NCBI RefSeq assembly: GCF_000721605.1
Contig: NZ_JOIZ01000008.1
Span: forward strand, 62,001 to 126,000
Source of the DNA: Streptomyces sp. NRRL S-37
Lineage (GTDB): Bacteria; Actinomycetota; Actinomycetes; Streptomycetales; Streptomycetaceae
Length of the DNA: 64,000 bases
Reading direction: 5' to 3'
The stretch's first letter is position 1. The number at the start of each line of letters is the position of its first letter. The translations under genes were made by a program, and so were the position numbers. Of this stretch, positions 38,341 to 46,383 are shown piece by piece. The notes beneath the pieces are model-generated. The model ran no database searches and was not told the DNA's origin. It was given only the letters and a program-made list of their open reading frames with translations.

Positions 38341-39285
38341 CGACTTCAGCCAGGCCTTCGCCACGTCCAGCGGGTCCTTCTTCTCCAGCTGCACCTGGGC
38401 GTCGAGGTCGAGGAGGGTCTCGGTGTCCAGCTTCGCGGAGACCGCGTTCAGCGCCTCCACGCCCTCCTCCGGCAGCTCTTCCTTGCGCACCAGCGGGGTG
38501 ACGTTGGCGAAGCCGAAGAGGTTCTCGGGGTCCTTCAGGACGACGAACTTCTCCTTGACGATGGTCGGGTCGGTGGTGAAGACGTCGGCGGCCTGGACCT
38601 CGTTCTGGGTGAGGGCCGCCTGGGTGAGCGGGCCGCCCGCGTCGAGCGCCTTGAACGACTTGAACTTCAGTCCGTAGACGGTCTCCAGGCCCTTCAGCCC
38701 CTGCTGCCGGGTCTGGAACTCGGGCGAGCCGCCGATCACCAGCTCCGGCGCGGCCTCCTTGAGGTCGGCGAGGGTCGACCCGTCGGTGAGGCCGTACTTC
38801 TTCGCCGTCGCCGCGTTGACGCTGACCGAGTCCTTGTCCTCGGCGGGCGAGGACTCCAGCAGCGTCAGGGACTTGTCCAGCTTGGCCTTGGCGGCCTCGT
38901 TCACCGCCTCCGCCGACTCCTGCCCGGCCTTCGGGTCGAGGTAGGCGAGGAGGGAGCCGTTGTACTCCGGCAGGACGGTGATCGAGCCGTTCTTCATCAG
39001 GCCGTACGTCGTCTCACGGCTGCCGATGTTGTGCTTGTAGTCGACCTTGAGGCCCTTGGCGCGGAGCGCCTCGCCGTAGATGTCGGCGAGCAGGGTGGAC
39101 TCGGCGAAGTTGTTCGAGCCGACGACGACGGTGCCGGCTTCGGCCTTCTCCCCGTCGAGGGGGTTGTCGGAGGTGCCGTCGGAGGAGGAACAGCCCGCGA
39201 GCAGCGCCGCCACGGCGGTGAGCGCGACGGCCGCCGCGCCGGTGTGCCTCGTCCTGGACCTGCTGCTTTTCGCGGTGAAAGTCAT
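38326..39285 (-). CDS. Glycine betaine/choline-type ABC transporter binding lipoprotein (OpuAC/OsmF-like)
   Basis: 319-aa lipoprotein with lipobox LLAGC near residue 31 that binds a quaternary-amine osmolyte for the two permeases. It has the OpuAC fold with VVVGSNNFAESTLLADIYGEAL near 52, the segment IGSRETTYGLMKNGSITVLPEYNGS (in parts) near 90, and QAADVFTTDP near 240. ATG 39285 gives a clean signal peptide; the frame continues to 39360 without one. It is the last gene of the operon, 75 bases after the permease stop. The ligand among betaine, choline, carnitine or proline betaine is not decidable. Confidence 0.9.
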   Translation of the reverse strand: MTFTAKSSRSRTRHTGAAAVALTAVAALLAGCSSSDGTSDNPLDGEKAEAGTVVVGSNNFAESTLLADIYGEALRAKGLKVDYKHNIGSRETTYGLMKNGSITVLPEYNGSLLAYLDPKAGQESAEAVNEAAKAKLDKSLTLLESSPAEDKDSVSVNAATAKKYGLTDGSTLADLKEAAPELVIGGSPEFQTRQQGLKGLETVYGLKFKSFKALDAGGPLTQAALTQNEVQAADVFTTDPTIVKEKFVVLKDPENLFGFANVTPLVRKEELPEEGVEALNAVSAKLDTETLLDLDAQVQLEKKDPLDVAKAWLKSAGLD

Positions 39286-39359
39286 TCGCCGATCCAATCC
39301 AGCCACGCACGGCGAGTCAAGGACGTCCGGGTCACGTTTGTCGTACATCTGATCGAACA

Positions 39360-40025
39360 TCAGCGCCTGCGCACCCCGGGCGACACGACCAGTCGTCCCG
39401 CCGCCCAGAACACGGCGAGGGTGAGCAGCGCCAGGACCGCCACCAGGGTGGCGCCGCCGACCACCTTCTCGTAGTCGCGCTGGTAGAGCCCGTCGATGAT
39501 GTACCGGCCGAGTCCGCCGAGACTGACGTACGCGGCGATGGTGGCCGTCGACACGATCTGGATGGCGGCGGAGCGCAGTCCGCTGAGGATCAGCGGGAGC
39601 GCCACGGGCACCTCGACCTGGAAGAGGACCCGCGACTCGTGCATGCCCATGCCCCGCGCGGCGTCCACGGGGGCGGGGTCGACGGAGCGGACCGCCTCGT
39701 AGGTGGTCACCAGGATCGGCGGGACGGCCAGCACGACCAGCGGGATCATCACGGGCAGCAGGCCGAACCCGATCAGCAGGACGGCGAGGACCAGCAGGCC
39801 GAAACTGGGCAGCGCGCGGGCGGCGTTGGCGACGAAGGCGAGCGCGTTGCCGCCGCGTCCGGTGTGGCCGGTCAGCAGGCCGACGGGCAGCCCGATGGCG
39901 GCGGCGACGGCGAGGGCCAGCAGGGAGTACTGGAGGTGTTCCCAGAAGCGCTGCGGGATGCCGTCGTAGCCGTGCCAGTGGGCGCTGTCGCTGAAGAAGG
40001 CGTTGACGAAGTCGAGGACGTTCAC
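39360..40025 (-). CDS. Osmolyte ABC transporter permease (OpuBB/ProW-like) 2
   Basis: 221-aa membrane subunit with about five helices and the coupling loop DAARGMGMHESRVLFQVEVP near residue 125. GTG 40025 overlaps the previous permease stop by 4 bases (GTGA). The two permeases of this QAT-family system are distinct genes and would form a heterodimer. Confidence 0.92.
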   Translation of the reverse strand: MNVLDFVNAFFSDSAHWHGYDGIPQRFWEHLQYSLLALAVAAAIGLPVGLLTGHTGRGGNALAFVANAARALPSFGLLVLAVLLIGFGLLPVMIPLVVLAVPPILVTTYEAVRSVDPAPVDAARGMGMHESRVLFQVEVPVALPLILSGLRSAAIQIVSTATIAAYVSLGGLGRYIIDGLYQRDYEKVVGGATLVAVLALLTLAVFWAAGRLVVSPGVRRR

Positions 40026-40723
40026 CGGACCGCGCCCTCCGGGGTGATCTCCGCCCGCCGTGCGACGGGTTTCGTACGGGTTCCGCCGCGCGGCATCCAC
40101 GGCGTCAGCAGCATCCGCAGCCCGACCAGCAGGACATCGCAGAGGATCGCCAGGACGGCCATCGTGACCACGGCGTTCACCGCGAGTTCGGGCCGGTCGT
40201 ACTTCTGCGCGGCGGCGAGCAGGTTGCCGAGGGCACCCTGGTTGCCGATCAGGGCGCCGACGCTGACCAGGGAGATGCTGGACGCGGTGGCGACCCGGAG
40301 TCCGGCGATGACGGCAGGCGCGGCGATGGGCAACTGCACCTGGAGGTAGCGGCGTACGGGGCCGAAGCCCATGGCGGTGGCCGCGGCGAGGGTCTCGTCC
40401 GGCACCGAGCGCACGCCGTCGACGAGGGCCGGGACCAGGACGACCAGGCTGTACAGGGCCAGCGGGATCATCACGGTGAGTTCGGTCTGGCCGGTGTAGT
40501 CGATGAGGACGACGAAGAACGCCAGGGAGGGGACGGCGTACAGCACGGTCGTCAGGCCCAGCACGGGCGGGTAGAGCCAGCGGAAGCGCCCGCACAGTTG
40601 CGCGACCGGCAGCGCGAGGAACAGCCCGGCGGCCACCGGCAGCAGGGCCTCCCTCATGTGCAGGCCGATCAGCCCGGCCCAGCTGTGCTGGAGGTCGCTG
40701 GGGATGTCGAAGAAGCCGGTCAC
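40022..40723 (-). CDS. Osmolyte ABC transporter permease (OpuBB/ProW-like) 1
   Basis: 233-aa membrane subunit. Helices begin near residue 25 (LLPVAAGLFLALPVAQLCG); the coupling loop is AAATAMGFGPVRRYLQVQLP near 135. It overlaps the ATPase gene upstream and the second permease downstream by 4 bases each, so the operon is translationally coupled throughout this part. Confidence 0.92.
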   Translation of the reverse strand: MTGFFDIPSDLQHSWAGLIGLHMREALLPVAAGLFLALPVAQLCGRFRWLYPPVLGLTTVLYAVPSLAFFVVLIDYTGQTELTVMIPLALYSLVVLVPALVDGVRSVPDETLAAATAMGFGPVRRYLQVQLPIAAPAVIAGLRVATASSISLVSVGALIGNQGALGNLLAAAQKYDRPELAVNAVVTMAVLAILCDVLLVGLRMLLTPWMPRGGTRTKPVARRAEITPEGAVR

Positions 40724-41850
40724 TTGGCGACTCCGGCCTTGTCCGTGTCCGGCCGGCTCTCGCGGTGGGCGCCGCGGATGGCCTCGCCGATGGTCTGCTG
40801 GGAGACGACGCCGGTCACCCGGCCCGCGCCGTCCACGGCGACCGCCCAGCCGACGGGTGAGAGCACGGCGCAGTCGAGGGCGACCCTCAGGGAGTCGGTG
40901 CCGGGCACGAACGGCCTTCCGTACGGCAGCAGTCGGTCGGTGCGGATGTCACCGGCGGTCAGTTGGTCGCGCTCCGCCCAGCCGAGCGGGCGGCCGTCTG
41001 CGTCGGTGACGAGGAGGTGGGGTGCCTTGGTGGTGGCGATCCGTCCGGCGCCGGCGTCGGCCGGGATCACGGCGTCGGTGGTCAGCTCCAGTGTGTCGGA
41101 GGAGAAGAAGGACAGCCGCCGGATGCCGCGGTCGGCGCCGAGGAAGTCCTCGACGAAGCCGTCCGCGGGGCTCGACAGCAGCTCGGCGGGCGGCGCGTAC
41201 TGGGCGAGCCGGCCGCCCTCGCGCAGGACGGCAACCATAGTGCCCAGCTTGATCGCCTCGTCGATGTCGTGGGTGACGAAGACGATGGTCTTGCCCAGTT
41301 CGTCCTGGATGCGCAGGAGTTCGTCCTGCAGTCCCTTGCGCACCACGGGGTCGACGGCGGAGAACGGCTCGTCCATCAGCAGCACCGGCGGGTCCGCGGC
41401 GAGCGCCCGCGCCACACCGACGCGCTGCTGCTGCCCGCCGGAGAGCTGGTAGGGGTACCGCTTGGCCAGCGAGGGGTCGAGACCCACCCGCTCCATCAGC
41501 TCCGCCGCCCGCTCCCGGGCCCGCTGCTTGCCCCAGCCGAGCATGCGGGGCACGGTGGCGATGTTGTCGACGATCGTGCGGTGCTGGAAGAGCCCGGCGT
41601 TCTGGATGACGTACCCCATGGACCGGCGCAGGGTGGTGACCGGCTGCCGCCGGGTGTCCTCGCCGTCCAGCAGGATCGTCCCCTCGGTGGGTTCGACCAT
41701 CCGGTTGATCATGCGGAGGGTGGTGGTCTTGCCGCACCCGGAGGGTCCGACGAGGACGGTGATCGAGCGGTCGGGGATGTCCAGCGACAGCCGGTCCACC
41801 GCCACCGTTCCGTCCGGGTACCGCTTCGTGACTGAATCGATCCGTATCAA
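40720..41850 (-). CDS. Osmolyte ABC transporter ATP-binding protein with CBS-type tail
   Basis: 376-aa ATPase of the OpuA/ProV class and first gene of the operon. Walker A VGPSGCGKTT near residue 34, signature LSGGQQQRVGVARAL near 132, Walker B LLMDEPFSAVDP near 155, H-loop VTHDIDEA. The C-terminal about 120 residues (from VIPADAGAGRIA) are a CBS-like pair that in OpuA senses ionic strength or c-di-AMP. I chose TTG 41850 (reading IRIDSVTKRY) because GGAAGGG lies 11 bases upstream; longer readings start in non-homologous sequence. Confidence 0.92.
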   Translation of the reverse strand: MIRIDSVTKRYPDGTVAVDRLSLDIPDRSITVLVGPSGCGKTTTLRMINRMVEPTEGTILLDGEDTRRQPVTTLRRSMGYVIQNAGLFQHRTIVDNIATVPRMLGWGKQRARERAAELMERVGLDPSLAKRYPYQLSGGQQQRVGVARALAADPPVLLMDEPFSAVDPVVRKGLQDELLRIQDELGKTIVFVTHDIDEAIKLGTMVAVLREGGRLAQYAPPAELLSSPADGFVEDFLGADRGIRRLSFFSSDTLELTTDAVIPADAGAGRIATTKAPHLLVTDADGRPLGWAERDQLTAGDIRTDRLLPYGRPFVPGTDSLRVALDCAVLSPVGWAVAVDGAGRVTGVVSQQTIGEAIRGAHRESRPDTDKAGVAK

Positions 41851-42180
41851 GACGCGGAATACCCTTCCGATGGGCGGACGGTTCTGGCCAGGACGTGACG
41901 GTCTGACGCCGGTCGAGTCTAGACGGCGCCCTCGGCAAGCGCCTTGAAGCGCCGGACGCCCGTGTCGCCGCCGGAACGGGCACACGGGCGTCCGGGGGCA
42001 TGCGGGGTGCTGTGCGGGCCGGCGGCGGGAACGGGCTGCCGCCGTCCCTGGATGCCGTCGGCTCACGCGACCGCACGCCCACAAGGGTGACGACATCGGC
42101 GATCACCACGGCAGCTCATTGTCATTGCGGTTCTGAGTCGCCGTCAGTGTGGTGCTGTGATCGCGGTGGAAGCTGTGTCC
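41851..42180. other. Intergenic region between the osmolyte operon and a small membrane protein gene
   Basis: 330 bp between divergent genes. It contains the long hairpin at 41952-41995 and no convincing ORF. The 42080-42180 part is less GC-rich than the surroundings. Confidence 0.5.
41952..41995. terminator. Orphan strong hairpin
   Basis: CCGGACGCCCGTGT (41952-41965) pairs perfectly with 41982-41995; loop 16. It is not at the 3' end of any gene seen here, so it may be left from a lost gene or block read-through between divergent promoters. Confidence 0.5.
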
Positions 42181-42684
42181 ATGGCGAGAAGACCGCACGT
42201 TCGGACCGGGACTACCGGTGGCTGTCTGTTCAACGGATGTCTGGTGCTGTGCGTTCTGCTCCTGGTGGCTGTCGTGGGCACCTGGATCCGGGTGGCGACT
42301 CAACCGGGACGTGATGAGGACGAGGCCCGTGCCCACCTGCGGGAAACTGTCGAGATGTACCGGGAGCGCCTCGCCCGAGCCGCGGCTGACGGGAGTCTGC
42401 GGGACGAGGAGATCGGCCGGCTCTTCCCTCCCATGAAACCGGCCGAAGGGCTGGTCGACATCAGGAGGCAGGGCAAGTCGACCACCGCCGTCGTCGGCCT
42501 GCTCGGTATGGGACCGGCAAGGACGTTCATCTTCGTGAGCCATACCACCGTGAAAGGCTGTTATGCCTTCCACGTGCCTCCCCCTGCGCATGAGGTTCCG
42601 CGTGTCTCCGTGCGGCAGCTTCCCGATGAGGCCTGCACACGCAGCAGCAGGGGCGGGAGCCCTCCGAACACGCTTCCTCGGTGA
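42181..42684 (+). CDS. Hypothetical protein with one N-terminal membrane helix
   Basis: 167 aa, no family recognised. A basic start is followed by a helix (CLVLCVLLLVAVVGTWI) near residue 20, then an acidic helical region (RDEDEARAHLRETVEMYRER) and a soluble domain with TTAVVGLLGMGPARTFIFVSH and three cysteines after the membrane segment. It is probably anchored with the C-terminus outside. ATG 42181 follows GGTGGAAG; the frame opens at GTG 42157. Codon use is somewhat less biased than in its neighbours, which with the flanking mobile-element traces suggests an accessory gene. Confidence 0.55.
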   Translation: MARRPHVRTGTTGGCLFNGCLVLCVLLLVAVVGTWIRVATQPGRDEDEARAHLRETVEMYRERLARAAADGSLRDEEIGRLFPPMKPAEGLVDIRRQGKSTTAVVGLLGMGPARTFIFVSHTTVKGCYAFHVPPPAHEVPRVSVRQLPDEACTRSSRGGSPPNTLPR

Positions 42685-43043
42685 CGCGTCGCGGTGCGGC
42701 ACATGATCTCCCGAAGGCTCATGTCCCCTTACTCTGCCGAAAAGGGTGAACATCCAGCGGGCGAATGTACCTCACGCACTCAGATGAGCGGAATGTGAAC
42801 ATCAGAGGCCGAAATGCTCCCGCTTTTCAAAAGAGGTACGGGAAGCACCCCTCGATGCTCCCGCGGACGCCGCCGGCGCGGACCAGTTCGGGCAGGGGCA
42901 CTTCGGTGAGCGACCGGCGCGAGAGCAGGCGAGTTCGCCGGTGGAGCGGTCGCGCCGGCCGGCTCGCCCCGCACACCAGGAGTGTCCGTGCGCGGGTCGA
43001 AGTGTCGTGTACGCCGGGAGCTTCGCGCGGGGCCCTGCGAGTG
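42685..43043. other. Gene-free interval with a transposase scrap
   Basis: 359 bp. The first 140 bases are relatively AT-rich and hold nothing I can name. The remainder includes the transposase-like segment at 42827-42937. No inverted repeats typical of intact IS ends were found. Confidence 0.5.
42827..42937 (-). pseudogene. Probable IS4/IS701-type transposase fragment
   Basis: Minus-strand reading of about 36 residues, RTRLLSRRSLTEVPLPELVR then AGGVRGSIEGCFPYLF and a stop. It resembles the C-terminal part of IS701-like transposases, where a segment of the form ELVRVAGxRWAIEECFQ follows an RRSLTDP stretch. The expected Trp and Glu are changed and flanking domains are absent. Confidence 0.4.
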
Positions 43044-43775
43044 TTATGCCGCCTCCCGCGCCGCGGGGAAGCCCGGTGATCGTACGACCCGGCGGTCCGC
43101 CGTCACGGCGAACACCTCGCAACCGGGGCGTGCGGCGGCCCATGTGATGCCCTCCGGGCCCAGGGCGAAGGCCGCCGTGGCGACCGCGTCCGCCTCGGTC
43201 AGGGTGGGGGCGGTGACGGTCAGGGCGAGCAGGCCGGTCGCCGGGCGGCCGGTGCGGCCGTCGATGATGTGGTCGCCGCGTTCGTAGCGCGCGGAGGTCG
43301 CGACCGCGCCGTCGGTCAACTCCAGGACGGTGCAGAGCCGGTCGGCGTGGTCCGGGTGCCGTACGCCCACGCGCCACGGCCCGCCGGCGGCGACCACGTC
43401 ACCGCCGGCGTTGAGGCAGAACCGCCGCGCTCCCGCCGCCCGCAGCAGTTCGGCGCCCTTCTGCACCGACCAGCCCTTCACCACCGCGCACGGGTCGAGG
43501 CGCCGGCCCGGCAGCCGTACGTCGAACGCGCCCCCGGTGGCGGTCCGGTACTGCTCGCACAGGGCGAGGACCTCGGTGAGGTCGTCGCTGAGCCGGCCGG
43601 GGTCCAGTTCGCCCCGGTCCAGGCGGGAGACCTCGCTGTCCTCGCGGAACGGGCTGAAGCGGGCGTCGGCCTCGCGCAGCCAGGCGAAGAGGCCGTCCGC
43701 CGCGGACTCCCCGAACCCCTCGTCGTCGACGCGGAGCGACACCGGGAAGCCCATGACGTGTTCGACGCGCCGCAC
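43044..43775 (-). CDS. apbE: FAD:protein FMN transferase (ApbE)
   Basis: Transfers FMN from FAD onto a Thr of a target protein outside the cytoplasm. 243 aa, somewhat short and without the lipoprotein signal of many ApbEs. Features: HVMGFPVSLRV near residue 6, VVKGWSVQKGAELLRAAG near 98, FCLNAGGDVVA near 119, the DGAVATSARYERGDHIIDGRTG block (in parts) near 150 and TLTEADAVATAAFALG near 190 with the Mg-binding Asp. The substrate is almost certainly the FMN-binding protein encoded immediately upstream (stop one base before this GTG start). It is the third gene of the reductase operon. Confidence 0.92.
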   Translation of the reverse strand: MRRVEHVMGFPVSLRVDDEGFGESAADGLFAWLREADARFSPFREDSEVSRLDRGELDPGRLSDDLTEVLALCEQYRTATGGAFDVRLPGRRLDPCAVVKGWSVQKGAELLRAAGARRFCLNAGGDVVAAGGPWRVGVRHPDHADRLCTVLELTDGAVATSARYERGDHIIDGRTGRPATGLLALTVTAPTLTEADAVATAAFALGPEGITWAAARPGCEVFAVTADRRVVRSPGFPAAREAA

Positions 43776-43776
43776 G

Positions 43777-44175
43777 TCAGGAGCCCTGCGCGTCGAGGGC
43801 GGCCTGCAGCGACTCCCGGTAGCCGTCGCTGGTGACGGTGGCGCCGGAGACCGTGTCGACGTCGGCGCTCTGTGCCTCCAGAGTCTCCTCGATCAGGACC
43901 GGTACGGCGGCCATGGTCTGCGGGTGGTCCGGCTGCCGGAGCATCCGCACCGCGCTGATGCGGTCGCCGTCGAGGGTGACCTCGACCTGTACGGGGCCCT
44001 TCTCGGTGTCGACGGTGGGGCCGGCCACCACCCGGGTGGTGCTGCCCGGGGAGGCGGACACCGAGGGGGCGGGCGCGGGTTCGGCGACCGCCGGCTCCGG
44101 GGCCGACGGGGTGTAGCGCCAGACCGGGATCAGTCCGGCGACGGTCAGGACCAGGACGGGCAGTGCTCGCTTCAC
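43777..44175 (-). CDS. FMN-binding domain protein with covalent flavin site
   Basis: 132-aa exported or membrane-anchored protein: N-terminal hydrophobic segment (ALPVLVLTVAGLIPVW), Pro/Ala linker, then an FMN-binding domain. The motif DTVSGATVTSDGY near residue 110 is the S/T-G-A-T flavinylation site whose Thr receives FMN from ApbE through a phosphodiester bond. It lies 28 bases after the reductase stop and one base before apbE. Together the three would move electrons from NAD(P)H through flavin and haem to an extracytoplasmic FMN carrier. Confidence 0.93.
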   Translation of the reverse strand: MKRALPVLVLTVAGLIPVWRYTPSAPEPAVAEPAPAPSVSASPGSTTRVVAGPTVDTEKGPVQVEVTLDGDRISAVRMLRQPDHPQTMAAVPVLIEETLEAQSADVDTVSGATVTSDGYRESLQAALDAQGS

Positions 44176-44203
44176 GATCTTCTCCTCATTCGTCCCGTGC
44201 TCG

Positions 44204-45544
44204 TCATCCGGCCAGGCTGAAGCGCTCGTAGTGGATCTGCTGCTTCGGTACGCCCAGTTCGCGCAGGCCGCGCAGGACCGCGGTGGTCATGCCGGGCGGG
44301 CCGCAGACGTAGACGTCCCGGTCCGTGAGGTCGGGCACGAGGCGGGAGAGTTCGGGGGGGGCGAGCCGGTCCGGGACCGGCGGGCCGGTGATCAGGTGGA
44401 GGTCGGCGCCCTTGGCGAGGGCGAGTTCGCGCAGTTCTCCGTGGAGGACGGCGTCGGTCTCCGTGCTCACCCGGTAGAGGACGACGGCGTGGCCGTGCAG
44501 CTCCTCCAGCAGGGCGCGGATCGGGGTGACGCCGACGCCGCCGGCGATGAGCAGGGCGTCGGGGCGGGTGCGGTGCAGGGTGGTGAAGGCGCCGTAGGGG
44601 CCCTCCGCGAAGACCCGGGTGCCCGGCTTGAGATGGCGCAGGGCCGCGCTGCCGTCGCCGGCCGCCTTCGCGGTGAGCCGCAGGGTGCGGCCGTCGGGGG
44701 CGGCGGACAGGGAGAACGGGTTCGCCTGCCACCAGCGGTCCTTCGTCAGGAACCGCCACAGGAAGAACTGGCCGGCGCGGGCGGGCAGCCGGTCCAGATC
44801 GCGGCCGGTGATGTGGACGGACACCACGTTGTCGTTCTCGGGGACGACGGCGGTGACCCGGAACCGGTGGCGCCGGTTGCGCCACAGCGGCAGGACCAGC
44901 CGGCCGGCGACCACGGCGGTGAGGGCGGCGCCCCACAGTCCATACCAGTAGGCGGTGGCGGCGGCCGAGGCGGTGAAAGTGGAGCCGACGGCGACCTGGT
45001 GGGTGAAGGCGAGGACCACGGCGACATACGTGTACAGGTGGATGAAGTGCCAGGTCTCGTAGGCGAGGCGGCGCCGGGCGCGGCGGGCCGAGACCGCGCC
45101 GACGACCAGGATCAGCGCCAGTGCGACGACCGCGCGCAGCACGCCCTCGACGGTCTCCGCGAGGTCGACGAGCTGGTTCACCGGGTCCATGGAGGACATC
45201 TCGGCGTAGCCGAAGGTGATGAAGACGGCGTGGCCGAGGAGCGTCCACAGCAGTCCGAAGCCCACCCAGCGGTGCCACAGGGTCAGCCGGTCCATGCCGA
45301 TCCGGCGGTCCAGCCAGGGCAGCCGGGCCACCAGCAGCAGTTGGAACGCCATCAGCAGGGCGGCGTACAGGCCGGTGAGGCGGCCGAGTACGACGAGGGC
45401 GTTGGCGCCGAAGCCCGCCTGAACGAAGAAGACGGCCACCACCACCGCGTTCGCGGCGAGCAGGCCGTACAGGCCGGTGCGCGCCACCGCCTTGGGGCGT
45501 CGCCTCGCGGTGGGGGGTGCGGGAGGCGATTCGACAGCTGTCAC
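44204..45544 (-). CDS. Ferric-reductase-like transmembrane flavohaem oxidoreductase
   Basis: 446 aa. Six membrane helices in the first about 230 residues with the ferric-reductase fold (LTLWHRWVGFGLLWTLLGHAVF and YETWHFIHLYTYVAVVLAFTHQ, in parts; paired His are candidate haem ligands). An FAD domain follows (GQFFLWRF, then NPFSLSAAPDG near 295) and an NAD(P)H domain (IAGGVGVTPIRALLEEL near 335; VYVCGPPGMTTAV near 415). The GTG start at 45544 has AAGGAGC 7-8 bases upstream; the frame continues to 45616 without a ribosome site. First gene of the operon with the FMN-binding protein and apbE; divergent from a two-component system. Confidence 0.9.
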   Translation of the reverse strand: MTAVESPPAPPTARRRPKAVARTGLYGLLAANAVVVAVFFVQAGFGANALVVLGRLTGLYAALLMAFQLLLVARLPWLDRRIGMDRLTLWHRWVGFGLLWTLLGHAVFITFGYAEMSSMDPVNQLVDLAETVEGVLRAVVALALILVVGAVSARRARRRLAYETWHFIHLYTYVAVVLAFTHQVAVGSTFTASAAATAYWYGLWGAALTAVVAGRLVLPLWRNRRHRFRVTAVVPENDNVVSVHITGRDLDRLPARAGQFFLWRFLTKDRWWQANPFSLSAAPDGRTLRLTAKAAGDGSAALRHLKPGTRVFAEGPYGAFTTLHRTRPDALLIAGGVGVTPIRALLEELHGHAVVLYRVSTETDAVLHGELRELALAKGADLHLITGPPVPDRLAPPELSRLVPDLTDRDVYVCGPPGMTTAVLRGLRELGVPKQQIHYERFSLAG

Positions 45545-45693
45545 CGCGGAAGCTCCTTGATCGGGTCCTGGGACTCCGAGCTTGGTCACAGGCGCTGTCG
45601 ATCTCCTGTCGGTCAACTTTCAAGTTTTTATCGATCGAGACGCGATCGTGCACCGCCTCTGGCGCCGGGGGCGGTGTGCCGCAGTATGGGCGG
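45545..45693. promoter_or_regulatory. Divergent promoter region of the reductase operon and its response regulator
   Basis: 149 bp with a locally AT-rich core. It contains AACTT-TC-AAGTT (45615-45626) and TCGATCGA (45631-45638). CAGTAT 6 bases before the regulator's GTG could be a -10 for a leaderless transcript. A natural place for the response regulator to bind. Confidence 0.45.
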
Positions 45694-46383
45694 GTGGAAA
45701 AAGTACGACTCCTCGTCGTGGACGACGACCCGCCGATAGCCGACCTGGTCGCGACCGTCGCCCGGTACGAGGGCTGGGACGCGGTCACCGCCAACTCGGG
45801 TGAGGAGGCGCTGCGCCGCGCGGCCGAGTTCCGCCCGGACATCGTGGTGCTCGACCTGATGCTGCCGGACGTCGACGGCTTCGGCGTCCTGGACCGGCTG
45901 CGGCGTTCCGGGACGATGGTGCCGGTGGTGTTCCTCACCGCCCGGGACGGGGTCGCCGACCGGGTGGCGGGGCTGACCCGGGGCGGGGACGACTACCTGG
46001 TCAAGCCGTTCGCCGTGGAGGAGCTGATGGCGCGGCTGCGCACCGTGCTGCGGCGCAGCGCGGGGCCCGCGTTCCAGCGGTCGGTGCTGCGGGTGGCGGA
46101 CCTGACGATGGACGAGGACACGCGTGAGGTGCGGCGCGGCGAGCGGCTGCTGTCGCTGACGCCGACCGAGTACGAGGTGCTGCGCTACCTCATGCGCCGC
46201 TCGCCGACCGTGCTGACCAAGGCGCAGATCCTGGACCACGTGTGGGAGTACGGCTTCGGGGGCCGCTCCAACGTGGTGGAGCTGGTGGTGAGCCGGCTGC
46301 GGCGCAAGCTGGACGACACCGGTGCGCCGCTGATCCAGACCGTGCGGGGCTTCGGGTACGTGATCCGGCAGGCCGCCGAGTGA
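45694..46383 (+). CDS. OmpR/PhoB-family response regulator
   Basis: 229-aa DNA-binding regulator. Receiver domain: VVDDDPPIADL near residue 8, phosphoacceptor Asp in VVLDLMLPDVDG near 52, Thr/Ser in FLTARDG, Lys in YLVKPFAVEEL near 101. The winged-helix domain ends with SNVVELVVSRLRRKLDD and the wing TVRGFGYVI. GTG 45694 is taken as the start because the receiver begins at once; no Shine-Dalgarno sequence is visible. Its stop overlaps the kinase start (GTGA). It is divergent from the ferric-reductase operon, which is the likely target. Confidence 0.92.
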   Translation: MEKVRLLVVDDDPPIADLVATVARYEGWDAVTANSGEEALRRAAEFRPDIVVLDLMLPDVDGFGVLDRLRRSGTMVPVVFLTARDGVADRVAGLTRGGDDYLVKPFAVEELMARLRTVLRRSAGPAFQRSVLRVADLTMDEDTREVRRGERLLSLTPTEYEVLRYLMRRSPTVLTKAQILDHVWEYGFGGRSNVVELVVSRLRRKLDDTGAPLIQTVRGFGYVIRQAAE

